Part shown: piece after piece, positions 34,401 through 46,806 of the stretch
How the letters are laid out: every line of letters starts with the position of its first letter
How positions within the stretch are numbered: position 1 is the stretch's first letter
DNA from: Nothophaeocryptopus gaeumannii
Lineage: Eukaryota > Ascomycota > Dothideomycetes > Mycosphaerellales > Mycosphaerellaceae
NCBI GenBank assembly: GCA_031771865.1
Contig: JASISA010000010.1
Span: forward strand, 868,001 to 932,000
Direction: 5' to 3'
DNA length: 64,000 nt
Program-made: the position numbers and the translations under genes
The notes under the pieces: generated by a model
Told to the model about the DNA's origin: nothing
What the model saw: the letters and a program-made list of their open reading frames with translations, nothing else
Databases searched by the model: none

Positions 34401-37400
34401 ATATTTTCTCGTCGAACTCAATCCTGCTGACTTCAGACACGCGCGTGACGTTGTCAGGTGGAAATCTCAACAAGGATGACAGGGTGGTTCCTCGTCGTCC
34501 GAGCAGGAGCACCTTGGGCATATGAATGCTGTGGGCCAGATACTGGATGGTCGCTGCGGCCCGCATCTCAAGCGTATCGTTCAGACTGTGAACATGATGT
34601 TTGGTATGAGGCGTGGATCCCAATCGGATCGAACTGAGTTCTGGGCCCCAAATCAGCCGACTGCAGAGCTGTGTCTTATGTTGCGTACGGCGATGGCTTG
34701 CTTGCATTGGAGAAGTTGTCAGGCCGTGGATTTTAATCACTTCTTTGCCGACTGTTGCGTTGATCACGCTGATGTTAGCAGCATATTTCCTCGGTCCGAT
34801 GAGATCCGACTGTCCCCACATCTGGAGTTCGAGGTTTTCACCGCTGAGTGGCTGGAGAACAATCTCTATGCTTCGTACAAATTGTGGAGCGAATACATCT
34901 TCAAGGACATCGTGGCCTATTCCCAAGGATGCTTGAAAAGCTGCGTCCAGAAGAGCGGGATCAAGAAACATTTCCGGCTCTGTTGAACACTTGGCTGCGG
35001 TCCAAGCTACGCGGGCGCAGAATCTGTTTGTGTCTGTGCGTATATCCTCAAGGTGCCGGAACGAAGGCCCGTATTGATAACCAAGTCTGTCTATATTCTC
35101 GTAGAACGTCTGCCGAGAGCAGGTCGTCACACAACGACGCGCATGCTCTTCCTGGTTCTGCACGGCCACAATGTCCGCGAGATCGAGCTCTCGAGCTAAG
35201 TGAGAACCAGATTCGGGAAGATAAGCGAATCTCCATTCTCCAGTGCAGGCTTGTTGAGGCAGCTTCGCAGCGCTAATGGCCCAGATCTCAAACGAAAGCC
35301 AACTCCGCCGCCTTGGCTGCATTGACAAGATCAGCTCTAGAGTCTCGTCTTTCGGAACCAGCGTGGCCGTGTGAATGCGGATGTCTCTCAAGCTGTCAGC
35401 CAGGATGGTTTGGTTAGGCGCCGCAATCTGTCTGCCGGCCTGGATCACCATGCTGATATATGCAGCTCCTGGAAAGAGTAGCTTATCATTGATGACGTGA
35501 TGCGAAAGCCACGGGTGGCGCTCAAGGGTAATGAATGATCGCCATACATGTGTTGAAGGGCATGCGCCTAGAACGGGCGCTCCTAGCAAGCCTTGCGTTG
35601 ACGCGGTTCTCGAGAGATAATCTTGGGCAGGTCGTGCTAGAGGATTTGGTAGCGCTCGTCGATTCCATGCGTAGGAAGGCAAGTCTGTGAGTACGCGCGA
35701 TGGGGGCTGCTCATCATCAAAAGTCTGAAGCTGATCGAGATGAACCGGGCTCCCTTGGACGAATAGACGACCAACGGTGTGCAGTAATGATATGCAGTCG
35801 TTTTGCTTGCGATCAAGTGCCGAGCAATACTGGATATCCTCGCGCTGCACATAGGCAAGTATATCCATTATAGGGTTGTGAAGAGTATTCGACGGTCCAA
35901 CCTCCACAATGATGGCTGGGGTTTCGCGATCCAAATGCTCTCGGATGACCGTCTGTAGTGCCTGGTTGAATAGCACTGGCTTCACCAGGTTGCGCACCCA
36001 GTACGCTGGGCCGAGATCATCGGTCGTGACCGGTTCACCAGACACCGTTGATACCATGACGCACTTGGTATGCGGTGCCTCGTCATCAGCTTCTCCGTCG
36101 ATGCAATGTTGAATGGCGTCAAGATAGTCATCAGCCGCTGCTGCCATGTATCGAGAATGGTAAGCCAGAGCAACCTTCAGCCGGCGGCTCCAGATTCCTG
36201 CTTGCAGAAGCTGATCATGCAACATGTCCATGGCTGTTGCCTCGCCTGAGAACGTGACGCTGCTCGGCGAGTTTTCGCAAGCTAACGTAGCAGCACCAGG
36301 AAAGCGTTCCTCTAACCATGCAGCAGCAGTGGCCGGATCCATACTAGCAGCGAGCATGGCACCGGGGCGTGCTTCGTCATTCACGATGCCTGCACAGGCC
36401 TTTCCCCGCCAATAGGCCAGTCTCCAAGCGTCCTCGCGAGTAATAGCGCCTGCGCAATACGCAGCTGCAATTTCGCCCGAAGAGTGTCCCACTACAGACA
36501 TCGGCCGGATGCTCCAAGCAGCAAGCAGGTCTACTAGTGCCACCTGCAACACGATGCAGATCGTCTGACTGTATTCTGGGAGGTGGATGTTGGTGTCGGC
36601 TTCGCTTCGAGAGAGCTCTTGAAGAACCGACCATCCGCTGTGCAAATTGCTACGAATAAAAGCGTCGGCGCAGCGGATGCTTCGCGAGAATGCGCTGTAC
36701 TGGAGCAACGCTGTGCCCATTCTTGGCCATTGCGCACCTTGGCCCGTGAAGACGAACGCGAGGTGCGGACGACGTGCGGCATCGCCCTCGCAGGCATCCT
36801 CGACGCTTTCCAAAGCTGCCAACAAATCGCATCTGCGCTGGGCAACGAATGTCCGTCTCCAACGAAAAGCCGTCCGCCGTACTGTCAGAGTATGTGCAAG
36901 GTCTCTCAGGTGTGCGGCTTCATCCTGTGGATCGGACCTCTGGGAGCGCGCGACGTAGGCATGGAGGCGAGATTGCTGTTGCGTCAGCGTCTCGCGATCT
37001 GCTGCTGCTATGCTGAACAGTCGCGGACGCTCCGAGCACGTGGATTGTCCGGTTTTCGACTCCCTTTCCACGTGCGCAACGGACGGTGGCTCCAAAACCG
37101 CATGTGCATTGCTCCCGCTCGCGCCATAGCAGCTGATTCCGACGCGGAACGAGCGATCCGGTGGCAGGGCATATGCTTCTTGAACGACGTGGAGGGAACT
37201 GCCCGACCAGTCCACGGCGGTGGTCAGACTGTCGACGACGATTGTCGGCGGGATCAAGCGCTTCTCCGCGATCAGAACTGACTTGAGGAGCCCCACCAGG
37301 CCCGAAACGGCCTCGGCGTGCCCAGTGTTGCCTTTGACTGATCCGATGCGTAGTTTGTCGCGACGCAGCCAGCTGCGCGCCGCGCGATCCAGCGCCTCGC

Positions 37401-38517
37401 ACTCGATACGGTCGCCGGCGGCGGTGCCGGTGCCGTGAGCCTCGACATATACGAGGTCGTTCGGAATGCAGGCGGCGGCGGAGGAGGAGTATACGCGTTG
37501 GAGGAGGGCGAACTGTGCGTCGGCGCTCGGCAGCGTCGCGCCGATCGTGTGACCGTCGGCCTTTGTGGCGGTCGCGCGTAGAACGGCCCGGACCGGATCG
37601 CCATCGCGAACGGCGTGGCTCCAGGGTTTCTGTTGTGAAGACGACGATCAGCTCCGCTCAGCTCTGCCCATCTCAGTGTGTATCTCAGCGTGTACTGGTG
37701 CTGTTGAAGCAAAGGGTGAAGATATAAGGGAAGGCGTCACTGACCAACAGCATGGCCACCGCCGCCTCGCCGCGCCCGTAGCCGTTGGCACGAGCGCTGA
37801 ACGGCTTGCAGCGGCCGTCCGGCGCGAGGAAGCTCTCGCGGTTCAGCAAGGTAAAGGCCAAGGGCGACAAACACAGACTCACGCCACCGACCAGCGCCAT
37901 GGTAGCGGTGCCGCTGCGGAGGCTCTGGCAGGCGGCATCGAGAGCCACGAGGCCTGACGAGCAGGCAGTGTTGATGGTCGCGCAGGGCCCGTGCAGATCG
38001 AAGAACCAGGACACGCGCCCGCTCACAAACGCACCGGAGCCTGAGCGCTCGCCAACGCCTACGCTCCCTTCCAGATCCATCATGTGCATTGCTCGCCACT
38101 CACTGTCGCCCGCGCCAACCCAACAGCCCGTTTGTGACTCGCTCAGTCTCGACATCGGCACGCCGCTCTGCTCGATGGCCTCGTAGGCCACTTCCAGCAT
38201 GACACGCTGCTGCGGATCCGTCGCGCTGGCTTCGTGCGGCAGCATGCGGAAGAAGCGCGCATCCCAAGCGGCTAGATCCTGCGACAGGAAGTGCCCGCCG
38301 CGCTCACATGCCTCCGCGAAGCCAGCGGCGGAGAAGCGATCGGCGGGTATGCTCGAGTGCGTGTCTGGCTTGGTCAGTAAGTTTTCATTTGGCCACCTCA
38401 GTCTTCAACCCCACCTCTCTTGGCCAGCAGAGCCTCCCAGAAGCCATCTTCATCGTCAATGCCTTGCGGGAGTCGAAGACCAATCCCGATGATGGCGATA
38501 CCGTCGTTTGGGTCCAT
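31402..38517 (-). CDS. Highly reducing type I polyketide synthase (KS-AT-DH-ER-KR-ACP)
   Basis: Three exons: 38517-38415, 38364-37745, 37629-31402, 2316 aa, all junctions in frame (donors GTGGGG and GTCAGT). KS about 6-430: active Cys169 in TACSSG, then EAHGTGT and KGNTGHAEA. AT about 530-870: Ser624 in GHSSG. DH about 940-1220: His952 in the HHVINDKLLFPGA block and Asp1136 in DPALLDAAFQ. ER about 1607-1915 with HNASGGTGQ. KR about 1930-2140 with VLVGGFGGIGR and the QSNYGAA tail. ACP with Ser2272 in YGYDSL. The DH-ER linker has no SAM-binding motif, so no C-methyltransferase, and there is no release domain. The likely product is a reduced, unbranched polyketide chain handed to the neighbouring NR-PKS. 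The domain order equals that of resorcylic-acid-lactone HR-PKSs. Confidence 0.92.
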
Positions 38518-39121
38518 GGCAGCTTGACACGCACGTTAGTGTAACGAGTGGGACGGCTCAATTCGCCCTGATGATGACGATGAAGTGCATTACTACTGCA
38601 CGACTTCGTTGCCTTCGCAAGATCATTTCCGAAATGTCAGCGTACGTGGATCTCGCAACAGCTATAGCCCCGTCGATCGTGTCGAGAGACCTGTCAAACA
38701 CAAAAGATTAGCCCTACTACCTTTTGAGGCATCTCCAACTCCAGGCCCTGAAGCAGCACAGTGGCAACCCTGGACAAGTCTTTGCTAACGGTAGCAAAGT
38801 TCGCGGACTTTTCCGTCCCACCGCGCAATGTACAGTGTAAGCTGCATGTGTTGATATGATGCAGCCGGGGCAGCTTGTTTGGATGCCGGAGGCTGGTGTT
38901 GGGGGGAAGATTGGCGGGCACGACGATGGCTTTGAGGAAAGGGCGAGGGAGCGCATCCGAAACAAGCCGGAAGTTCAGGAGATGAGAGCGGAGGGAATCA
39001 ATGCCCTTGTCTGCAGGACCCTGGTTAACGGAAAACCCCGTAAGGCTATAAACTCCATATCGCTATACACACACCTTTATCCTCTGAATTCATATATCAA
39101 ACATACATTATTAGTCTATTA
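38518..39121. promoter_or_regulatory. HR-PKS upstream region
   Basis: About 600 bp of normal composition between the HR-PKS start and the RIP-degraded island. It must contain the HR-PKS promoter. No individual site is claimed. Confidence 0.45.
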
Positions 39122-40744
39122 ACTAAATATTACTATAGGTAGGTTTATTAATATACTTATATAATATAACCTAGTAGTAATATTAACCCTTATAAACGAA
39201 GGGCTTTATACTAATATTCGAAGGCTAATCTACTCCTTGTATAAAAGTAGCTATATAGCTAGTTTAAAAAAGAGTTTTAGTACTATAAGTAGGTTTTAAG
39301 TAAGATCTTAGTATATTAAATAGAAAGTAAGATTAACGTATTCTACTATCGAGCTAGTTATACTATCGAGCTAGTTAAAATTTCTTAGTACGACTAACTC
39401 GTATTATAGATTATTTATTTTTATCGCTATTAAATAGAGAACCTATATATATTATACTCTTATTAGATTTAGAAGACCCTTCTATATCCTTTTAGTACGT
39501 TCGAGCGTTATACCTAATCCCTCTATAGCTACTATAATACTATATAGCTAGCTAGGCCTATTTAAGACTACCTAACCTATAAGTCTTCTTTAACTACTAA
39601 GTAGCTATAGACGCTTTAGTAGCTACCTTAGCTAACTCTATACTATACTCTGTTATGCCCCTATACTAGATCCGCTTCCTCTTACGTACTTTTCGCTTTA
39701 TTATTATATCTAATTACTATTTAAGCTCGCTAATATAGGTAGTTAAAAGCGTATTTTAATATAGTATTACTTTAGTACCTTTTATAAGCTAGGAGAAGCT
39801 ATTTTAGGCTATTATAGGAGACTAAGTAATAGCGTTATTGATAAGCCTAGACTAAGACCTAAACTCGTACGTATTACTTAGAGTCTTTAACTACTATTGT
39901 ATCTTATAGGGTAGTAGTCTAGGTAGGGTACGTAAGCGTACGTTAAGGTAGTTAACGACTACCTACGCGTTAATAGGGACTAGACCTAAAGCCTTAAAGG
40001 CCTTCTAGTATATCTACTCTATAAATACGTTAAAAAACGCGTCTTTAAAGGCCGGAAGGAATATTTCTTTATCGATATAGAAGACGTACTAACGCGCTAA
40101 GTCCTAGACGTATTACGAGTATTTTATCTTTAGAGGCGCAAAATATACTATATCTAGTAGCTATAGGATATACGACGAGTATACTAGTATATAGAGTATA
40201 CGTATCTTGTATTTTAGATAGTAATCCTTAAAAGCTTAGTTAAGATAGCTCTCGTAACTATCTAAAACAAGTAGCCTATAAACGCTAACCTAACGCGCTT
40301 TTGTATATATATTAAAATACTTTAACTACTCTAGACTAAGCGTATTGTTTATCTATCTATTTTTAGAGACCGAGAGCTTCTGATTATATAGTATATCTAC
40401 CTCCTCGTACTATATAGAGATATAAATACGGCCTTTATAGATATATTATAGGCTAGAGTTAGGAAGTAGGTTACTAATTATAAACGGTATAGGGAGCTAT
40501 AGATAGGCTAGATAGATACTATATTAACTATATAGGTTAATCCTATTAATGGGACGTAGCGTAAAGAGTCGAAGACTAGATCTTTACGCGTTAAGAAGAA
40601 ACTCTTCTCTAGGTCTTAGTAGAGTTACGTAGCTCTATTATATAATACTAGTCGAGCCCTAAGGCTTAGCCGAAGTTTATCTAGATACTTAGTACGCTAC
40701 TAAGTATCTAAACCACGTATATCTAGGTATTTAGGTATTACTAG
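39122..40744. repeat. AT-rich RIP island, left half
   Basis: TpA-saturated sequence with almost no CpA, TpG or long open frames, like the RIPed LINE ORF2 regions elsewhere in the window. The original element is too degraded for me to name. It probably continues as 47168-47690 on the other side of the chromovirus. Confidence 0.7.
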
Positions 40745-40749
40745 GCTAC
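40745..40749 (+). repeat. 5-bp target-site duplication (gctac), left
   Basis: gctac immediately before the LTR, repeated at 47163-47167 immediately after the other LTR. Confidence 0.85.
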
Positions 40750-41105
40750 TGTTACGCACGGTATCTCGCTTGTCAGGTGACTCGCTTAATCACGTGGAAT
40801 GGCTTCTTTGGAGAATGCGTCGGCAAGTGGAACGAAGTGAAGGAAGTCTTGGCTTATTCCAATCAGTGAGATTGTAACATGAGTTGAACACGATGATTGC
40901 TAGTCAACCATCGAGACTATATACCTAGAGGTTCCTCAGAGAGAGCGTGTGGCTCTCATGCTCTCATGAATCCTCCTGCTCTCATCTGAGAGCGTGAGAG
41001 CACTCGGCAGCATGAGAGCACCTTGCAGCGGGTATTGCCGCCCAGGCGCGCACCCGCGCCGCATGGATTGGTTGGTTGTGGCTTCTCTCGGTTCGATCCG
41101 TAACA
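40750..41105 (-). repeat. 3' LTR of chromovirus
   Basis: 356 bp, starts tgttacgcac and ends gatccgtaaca (TG...CA). Read against 46807-47162 I find no difference. A CATGAGAG/CTCTCATG-rich palindromic stretch lies in its middle. Confidence 0.95.
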
Positions 41106-41118
41106 CCATCCCTCTTCT
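41106..41118 (-). promoter_or_regulatory. Polypurine tract of chromovirus
   Basis: On the minus strand AGAAGAGGGATGG abuts the 3' LTR, the expected plus-strand primer site. Confidence 0.6.
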
Positions 41119-41333
41119 AGTCTAGCTCGTCCCGGAGCTAGCCATAAGCTGCGTTGCCTCTCAGCGCAGCGCGAATGATACCGTGATGTCGAAGAGACAG
41201 CGTCTTCGGTTGGAAATGGACCGTCTTGAGGAGCAGGAAGCAGAGGCGGTTTCTGTGGAGGAGGCGGAGATCCAAGATCTCGAGTTAGAGGAAGACAGTG
41301 CTCCAGCTGCGTCCGGTCCTCCGTTGTCCCCTG

Positions 41334-44300
41334 CTACCTGGTCCTTAACAAATGGAGTTCTTGACGACTTTTGGAGCGACCCTTATGCCCTCGGCCTCTC
41401 GGAGGTCCTGGTGTCGTCCCCCGGGTCAGGTGAAACTGTCGCAGGAGCTGCGGGCAGTTCGTGAGGTGGCCCTCCGGTTCCCAGGTATTTTCTGAATCAT
41501 CATACCCCTTCCATGACAAGATACTGATTGTCCTCGTAGTCAGAATTCTTTCAACTTCGAACTCGTTTTCTTCCTGTGGGACAAATGAAAATGTTTCCTG
41601 ACAAGGTGTCTCGGCGTCGGCTGGTTCCAAAAGAGAGATATGGAACACTGGATGGATCTTCGCATCCGCCGGTAGTCGTAATCGGTAGTTGACCGGTCCC
41701 TTGGCCTCTTCAATCAAAAATGGCCCGACCTTCACATGGTCTAACTTCTTGGTCTTTCTTCTCGTTTTGAGATTCTTTGTAAGGAGATAGACCTTATCCC
41801 CCCTCTTCAGCTGAGGCGCCATTTTTCCGTCGTGCTGTCGCGATTTCAGCAGGTTTCCTTGTTGTCGTAGGATGGCCTTGTTCATCGCTGAATGAACCCC
41901 TTTCAGCTGATCAACCGCAATCATCGCCCTCGGTGCGTTGGGGTGAATGCCAGGTTCGCCAAACAGGTGTGGTTCCTTTCCAAAGTTTGCGAAGAATGGC
42001 GTGAGACCCGTCGTCTCGGATTGCTGGTTGTTGAGTGCGATCTGTGCCATGGGTAGGAGTGATACCCAATTGTCCTGTGCGTAGTTGATGTAGTGGCGTA
42101 GGTATTGTTCTAGTGTCTGGTTCATCCGTTCGGTTTGTCCGTCGGTTTGCGGATGAAACGCCGTTGATAGCTTGTGTCTGATCGATCGTGGATACGAGTG
42201 TCTTCCAGTAGTTCGATGTGAACAACTTGTCCCTGTCGGTACGAAGACCTCTGGGAATCCGTGATATCGTACAAGTCTATCCAGCACAAGGTGTCCGAGT
42301 TGCTCTGCCGTGTATGTCTCACGCAGGAATAAAGTGCGCGTACTTCGTGAGTCTGTCGACCATGACCAGTATCATGTCGTACTTGACTTTCGTTGCTTGA
42401 TCCGTCGATCCTGGGAGTTTCGTAATGAAATCCATCGTAACTTCGTCCCATGGTTGTGTCGGTGGGCTCCGGAATTTAAGTTGTCCGTACTTCGAATGTC
42501 GAGATGCCTTGTTCTGTTGGCATTGAACACAGCGTGCGATGTATTTCTTGACTCGTTCTCGCATGTGTGGGAATCCAAAGTTGCGTTGGATAAGCTCTAC
42601 TGTCTTCGAGATTCCTGGATGTCCGTATCGTGGATCGTTGTGATGGTGTCGAATGCACTCTTCCTGTCGGTCCTTCGGTACTTGGTACTTTCCTGTGCAA
42701 TAGGAAATTGTTCTGTCTTGTCTTGCAGAACTCGCACTATGTTGTTGAACTCCATTTGGTTGGCACTCAGGCTTCCATCCTGATTTGTCTTGAGTATGCT
42801 GTGCTGCACTCTTTCCTTTCCTTCCATGTAGTCACTTCGTCGGCTCAGTGCGTCGGCTCGACCGTTGTCTTTACCAGGTGTATAGCGGATTTCGAACTTG
42901 TACTGACCAGGAGCTCCGACCAGCGGGTCTGCCTTCGAGTCAGTTGTTTAGTCGTAGTGAAGTAGGTCAGATTCTTGTGATCAGAAAGAATCGTGAGCCT
43001 GGGTGCTCCTTCCGCATATGCTCGCCAGTGCTGCAGGGCAGCGACAATCGCAAGAAGTTCCTTATCATGGATGTCGTAATTCTCTTCTGCAGGAGTCATC
43101 TTTCGTGAGTAGTAGGCTACCGGGTGTCGCTTCCGTCGTGCTCCTGTGTGAGACACGCGCCTATCGCCATATCCGATGCATCTGTTTCGATTTGCACTTC
43201 CTTCGTACCGTCGAAAAGTCGAAGCGTTGGCGCTGTGGCGCACATTTCTTTGAGTTTGTCGAATGCCTGTTGGTGTCCTTTTTCCCACTGGAACTTGGTG
43301 TCTTTTCTCGTGAGTTCCGTCATTGGTTTCGCAATCCTTGAGTAGTCTTGGATGAACTTTCGATTGTAGTTCGCGAGTCCAAGGAAGGATTGTACTTCGG
43401 TAACATTCGTGGGTCGAGGCCATTCGTGTATCGACCGTGTCTTTGCTGGATCGATTTGGATTCCTTTCGTACTAAGGATAAATCCAAGGAATTTGACTTC
43501 CTTTTTGTGGAACTCGCATTTCTCTGGTGCTGTCTTGAACCCTACTCGTGTGAGGCGTTCGAAGACGTCTTGGACTTGCTTGATATGCTTGCTCAGTTCT
43601 CCCTTGGTATAGACCAAGATGTCGTCCATGTAAGCGACAACACAGACGTCAAGCAAATCTCGTAGTGTTTCATTGACAAGGTCCTGGCATGAGGCTGGCG
43701 CATTGGTAAGCCCCATTGGCATAACCAGAAACTCGTAAAGTCCATATCTTGTTCGGAATGCAGTCTTCCATTCTTCTCCTTTCGCCATTCGTATTGCGTA
43801 GAATGCGTCTCGGAGGTCGATCTTTGTAAACCAGTCTGATCCGGTAAGTCGATCTTGTGCTTCTTCGATGCTTGGTAATGGATATCGGTTCTTGATTGTC
43901 ATGTCGTTGAGCCTTCTATAGTCAACGACCATTCGTAACTTCCGTTCTGCTTTGGTACGAAGAGAATTGGAGAGCCTGCGCTTGAGGTGGACTTCCGTAT
44001 CCATCCTTTGGCTAGCTTCTCCTTCAGCCATTCATCTAGGGCTTTGAGCTCTTTCTCAGATAATGCGTAAATGGGTCCCCATGGAGGCTCTTTCCCAGGC
44101 TGAATCTTGATCTTGTGATCCCATGGTTGGTGTATAGGTAAGGCTTCCTTGCCTTCCTCTTCCTGAAAGAGTCTCGACCATCTTTGGTACTCCTCAGGGA
44201 CATCTGGCGCTGAGATCGCCATCTGCTTTCCAGGATTGCCAGTTCCTCGTCCCGTGATTCCGTGACCTGCTGGACCTACGCAGTGTCTATCCGGGGTGGC

Positions 44301-45705
44301 TCCAGTCTCTGGGCTCAGTGTCGGCGCAAGCTGAATTGTGCACAGCTGTTCTTTTGCCTCATCCGCCGCGTACTTTCGACGCTGTACGGGTCTGATACGG
44401 GTGGCACTTCCGTATCCTTCAAATGTAAGTACTCCTCTCTTCCAGTCAATTACTGGGTTGTGCTTTCTCAACCAAGGCATGCCTAGCACGATATCCCAGC
44501 TGGCCATAGCTGTGACATCCAAGACAATCTCCTCGTGGTGCTGTTGGATAGCCAGTGGTAGCGGTATCGTCTCGCGCTCACACAGGGTAAGGGTGATCCG
44601 TCGACCGCGATCAGTTCATACCCTTGTTTCTTCGTCTGGGTAGCTAGTCCAGTCCGTTTTACAAATGACTCGGATGCAAAGTTCCCGCTCGCTCCGGAGT
44701 CGACCATGGCACTCGTCTTGAGTCCATTAACGATAACTTGTGTGCAGAATACTGTTGCCGATGCGTGAGCTTCTTGTGTGACGTAAAACTCCCTTTGGTC
44801 GCTCATGCCTAAGGAGTCGATCCTTTTCCCGAGACTGTGGCTCTGTTGTCTAACCAGTCTAGGATCTGTATACGTGTTTCCTCCAGTGTTTTGGCCATAG
44901 TTTTCTCTTGTGGCAACTCGTTGCATGCGTATCGGCTCTGACATGCTTGTGCTTGTTTGTAGCCATTCTTGAGCTCCTGGATCGATGTTCTCATTTCGTT
45001 TGTGACGATTTGTCCATGTGGTGTCATGTAACCATATGGGGTAAACCAACTTCCAATTGGTGGTTTGTCCCAGATGAACGTCGCAAACTCTTCTTGGATG
45101 TTCACTCTAGGATACCTCCAGAACATAGACCGTAATTGTCCTAGGAAGAAGTCAAACTTAACTGGGTTAAGCAGTCTTCCTCCTGTCGGTGTTCGTGGAA
45201 AGATCTCTTCACTGTTGCGTGCTATGTGAAGGATCATTTTGCGTATTGGTTCCGGTGCGTCCACGCTAAGGTGAAGTATTTCGTCGTTGTCATCGTCCTC
45301 ACTGGATTCTTCTTCTTCTTCCGAGGTTCCTTCCTCAGTTTCCTCGTCACTGGATGACTCTTGTGGGTTCTCCGGAATCTCAGGTAAGATACCCGTGATA
45401 GGGTAGTCGTCCGCCTGAGTAGCGACATCCATCACCACTTCCTCCTGTGGGGTCCCCTCAGATTCATTGGGATTTTGGTTCTCCCTTATCGCTGTCATCA
45501 GCGCCCCAACAGGTTTCATCCAAATCCTCCTCGTCCGGCGTTTGAACGTGACGATCAAGTTGTCGTAGTTCGTCCGGAATTGGTAAGTGTCGGTGTCCTC
45601 CAACTGTGGTGTTGATTGGTGGAACCGGGGCAGGTCTTCGTGGCGCAGATGGCCAGTATCCTGCTTCCATCTTCGAGGAGTAGTGTGTTTGACACGAATC
45701 GTCAT
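41334..45705 (-). pseudogene. Chromovirus pol (protease-RT-RNase H-integrase-chromodomain), frame-shifted
   Basis: The reading passes through at least six frames. Protease: VNGLKTSAMVDSGASGNFAS (about 44710-44660). RT: CVVAYMDDILVY (about 43640-43605), with NRYPLPSIEEAQDRL before it. RNase H: KRHPVAYYSRKMTPAEENYD and LTILSDHKNLTYF. Integrase: CVQCQQNKASRHS zinc part, then MDFITKLPGS and FHPQTDGQTERMNQTLEQYL. The C-terminus has WKGYDDSENTWEP of a chromodomain. Apparent one-base losses lie near 43955, 43135, 42910, 42330, 42250 and 42190, and a compensating pair near 41560-41530. No RIP-type stops are seen. It overlaps the gag 3' end in another frame. Confidence 0.8.
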
Positions 45706-46789
45706 AACAGAATCGCCAGTGAAGGCTTCCGTGACCGTTCCGCAGTTCCCGACCTGTCTCGTCAGGTAACTTTCGTGTCATCATACCAAACAATCGTGGC
45801 TTTTGTTGATCGGCGCCTGTCGTTTCGTAGGCTCCGCGTCCCACGTCGTGGTTTCGTTGCATCGTGTTGAACTGTCGTTGCACCATGTTCTTTGAACGAC
45901 AATTCCTCGCATAGTGGCCTTCCTTGCCACATGCATAGCAATTCAGTTTCTTCTCATTTCTTCTGGGCGAACTCTTGCCCTTCCTACTTCCTTTGAACGG
46001 GCGACCTTTCTGGGTTGCATTGAACTGCCAGTCCATTGCATCGGGGTCACGCTGTTGTCGTTGAGGTGGCCTGGACCATCCGTCGCGTCGTCCTGCTGGC
46101 ACATATCCAGCCTTCCCCGTAGCCTTAGAATCGTAGCGTCGCTCCATGGCTCGCTCGTAAAGTTGGTCGTCCAGTTCAATCGCCGCTTTAATCAGTTCTC
46201 CGAGGCTGTCGATCTTTCCAGAGTATCGCATCAGTTCATCCTTGACTGAGTCTCTGAGACCTCGTCGGAACATAGCTTGGAGAGCATCGTCGTCCCAATC
46301 CGTGATCTGGGCGTGCTCCTGAAACTTGGCTGCGTAGTCTGCCGTGGAACCCTTCTGAGTGAGATGTTGGATAACCCGGACCGCGGTCGAAACCTCGTTC
46401 GAGACTCCATACACCTGCTTCATTGCGTTCTTCATGTGATTCCAGGTCCTGAAGATTCCCGTCGAATCCTCGTCACTGTCCAAGTAGTTCCTGAGAAAAG
46501 GTTTGATCCAGTGCTGCACACGTCCTCGCATAAAGGTCGTTGCGAAGAGTGGCTTCTGAGCTTCGGTCATGTCGTTAAACTTGAAGTACATGTCCATTTG
46601 GGTAAGCCAGATGTCGAACTTGTCTCGGTCGCCATAGTAGTAGTCTGGCTTGCCGACCTTGAGGGAGTTGTCATTGGTATGGTTGGCAAGTGCATTGATG
46701 GCCGACTGAGATGTGCTGGATCGTTGGCGAGAGCTTCCTGCTTCGCTGGGGGCGGGAGTTCCCCTTCCGGTTTGCTGAGAGGCACTCAT
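45464..46789 (-). CDS. gag: Chromovirus Gag
   Basis: 441 aa from ATG 46789 (MSASQQTGRGTPAPSEAGSS), only 17 nt inside the 5' LTR. A capsid-like helical region (for example KFDIWLTQMDMYFKFNDMTE and DWDDDALQAMFRRGLRDSVK) is followed by a basic linker and a CCHC knuckle CYACGKEGHYARNC. The frame is intact, unlike pol. It forms the particle in which reverse transcription happens. Confidence 0.88.
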   Translation of the reverse strand: MSASQQTGRGTPAPSEAGSSRQRSSTSQSAINALANHTNDNSLKVGKPDYYYGDRDKFDIWLTQMDMYFKFNDMTEAQKPLFATTFMRGRVQHWIKPFLRNYLDSDEDSTGIFRTWNHMKNAMKQVYGVSNEVSTAVRVIQHLTQKGSTADYAAKFQEHAQITDWDDDALQAMFRRGLRDSVKDELMRYSGKIDSLGELIKAAIELDDQLYERAMERRYDSKATGKAGYVPAGRRDGWSRPPQRQQRDPDAMDWQFNATQKGRPFKGSRKGKSSPRRNEKKLNCYACGKEGHYARNCRSKNMVQRQFNTMQRNHDVGRGAYETTGADQQKPRLFGMMTRKLPDETGRELRNGHGSLHWRFCYDDSCQTHYSSKMEAGYWPSAPRRPAPVPPINTTVGGHRHLPIPDELRQLDRHVQTPDEEDLDETCWGADDSDKGEPKSQ

Positions 46790-46806
46790 CCTGAGGGTGT
46801 TCAAAG
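46790..46806 (-). promoter_or_regulatory. Putative primer-binding site, possibly self-priming
   Basis: Sense strand 5'-CTTTGAACACCCTCAGG-ATG directly after the 5' LTR. It lacks the TGG start of a tRNA-primed site. Its TTGAACAC is complementary to GTGTTCAA in the LTR sense strand (46948-46941), as in Tf1-type self-priming. Weak evidence: 8 bp only. Confidence 0.35.

Noticed and set aside
37272..37712. 146-codon Pro/Arg-rich frame on the minus strand within the PKS
   Set aside because: Wrong frame of the GC-rich KS exon; the true frame carries VYVEAHGTGT.
41183..41464. Acidic 93-codon frame on the plus strand at the chromovirus 3' end
   Set aside because: Overlaps the integrase/chromodomain end on the other strand and has no motif.
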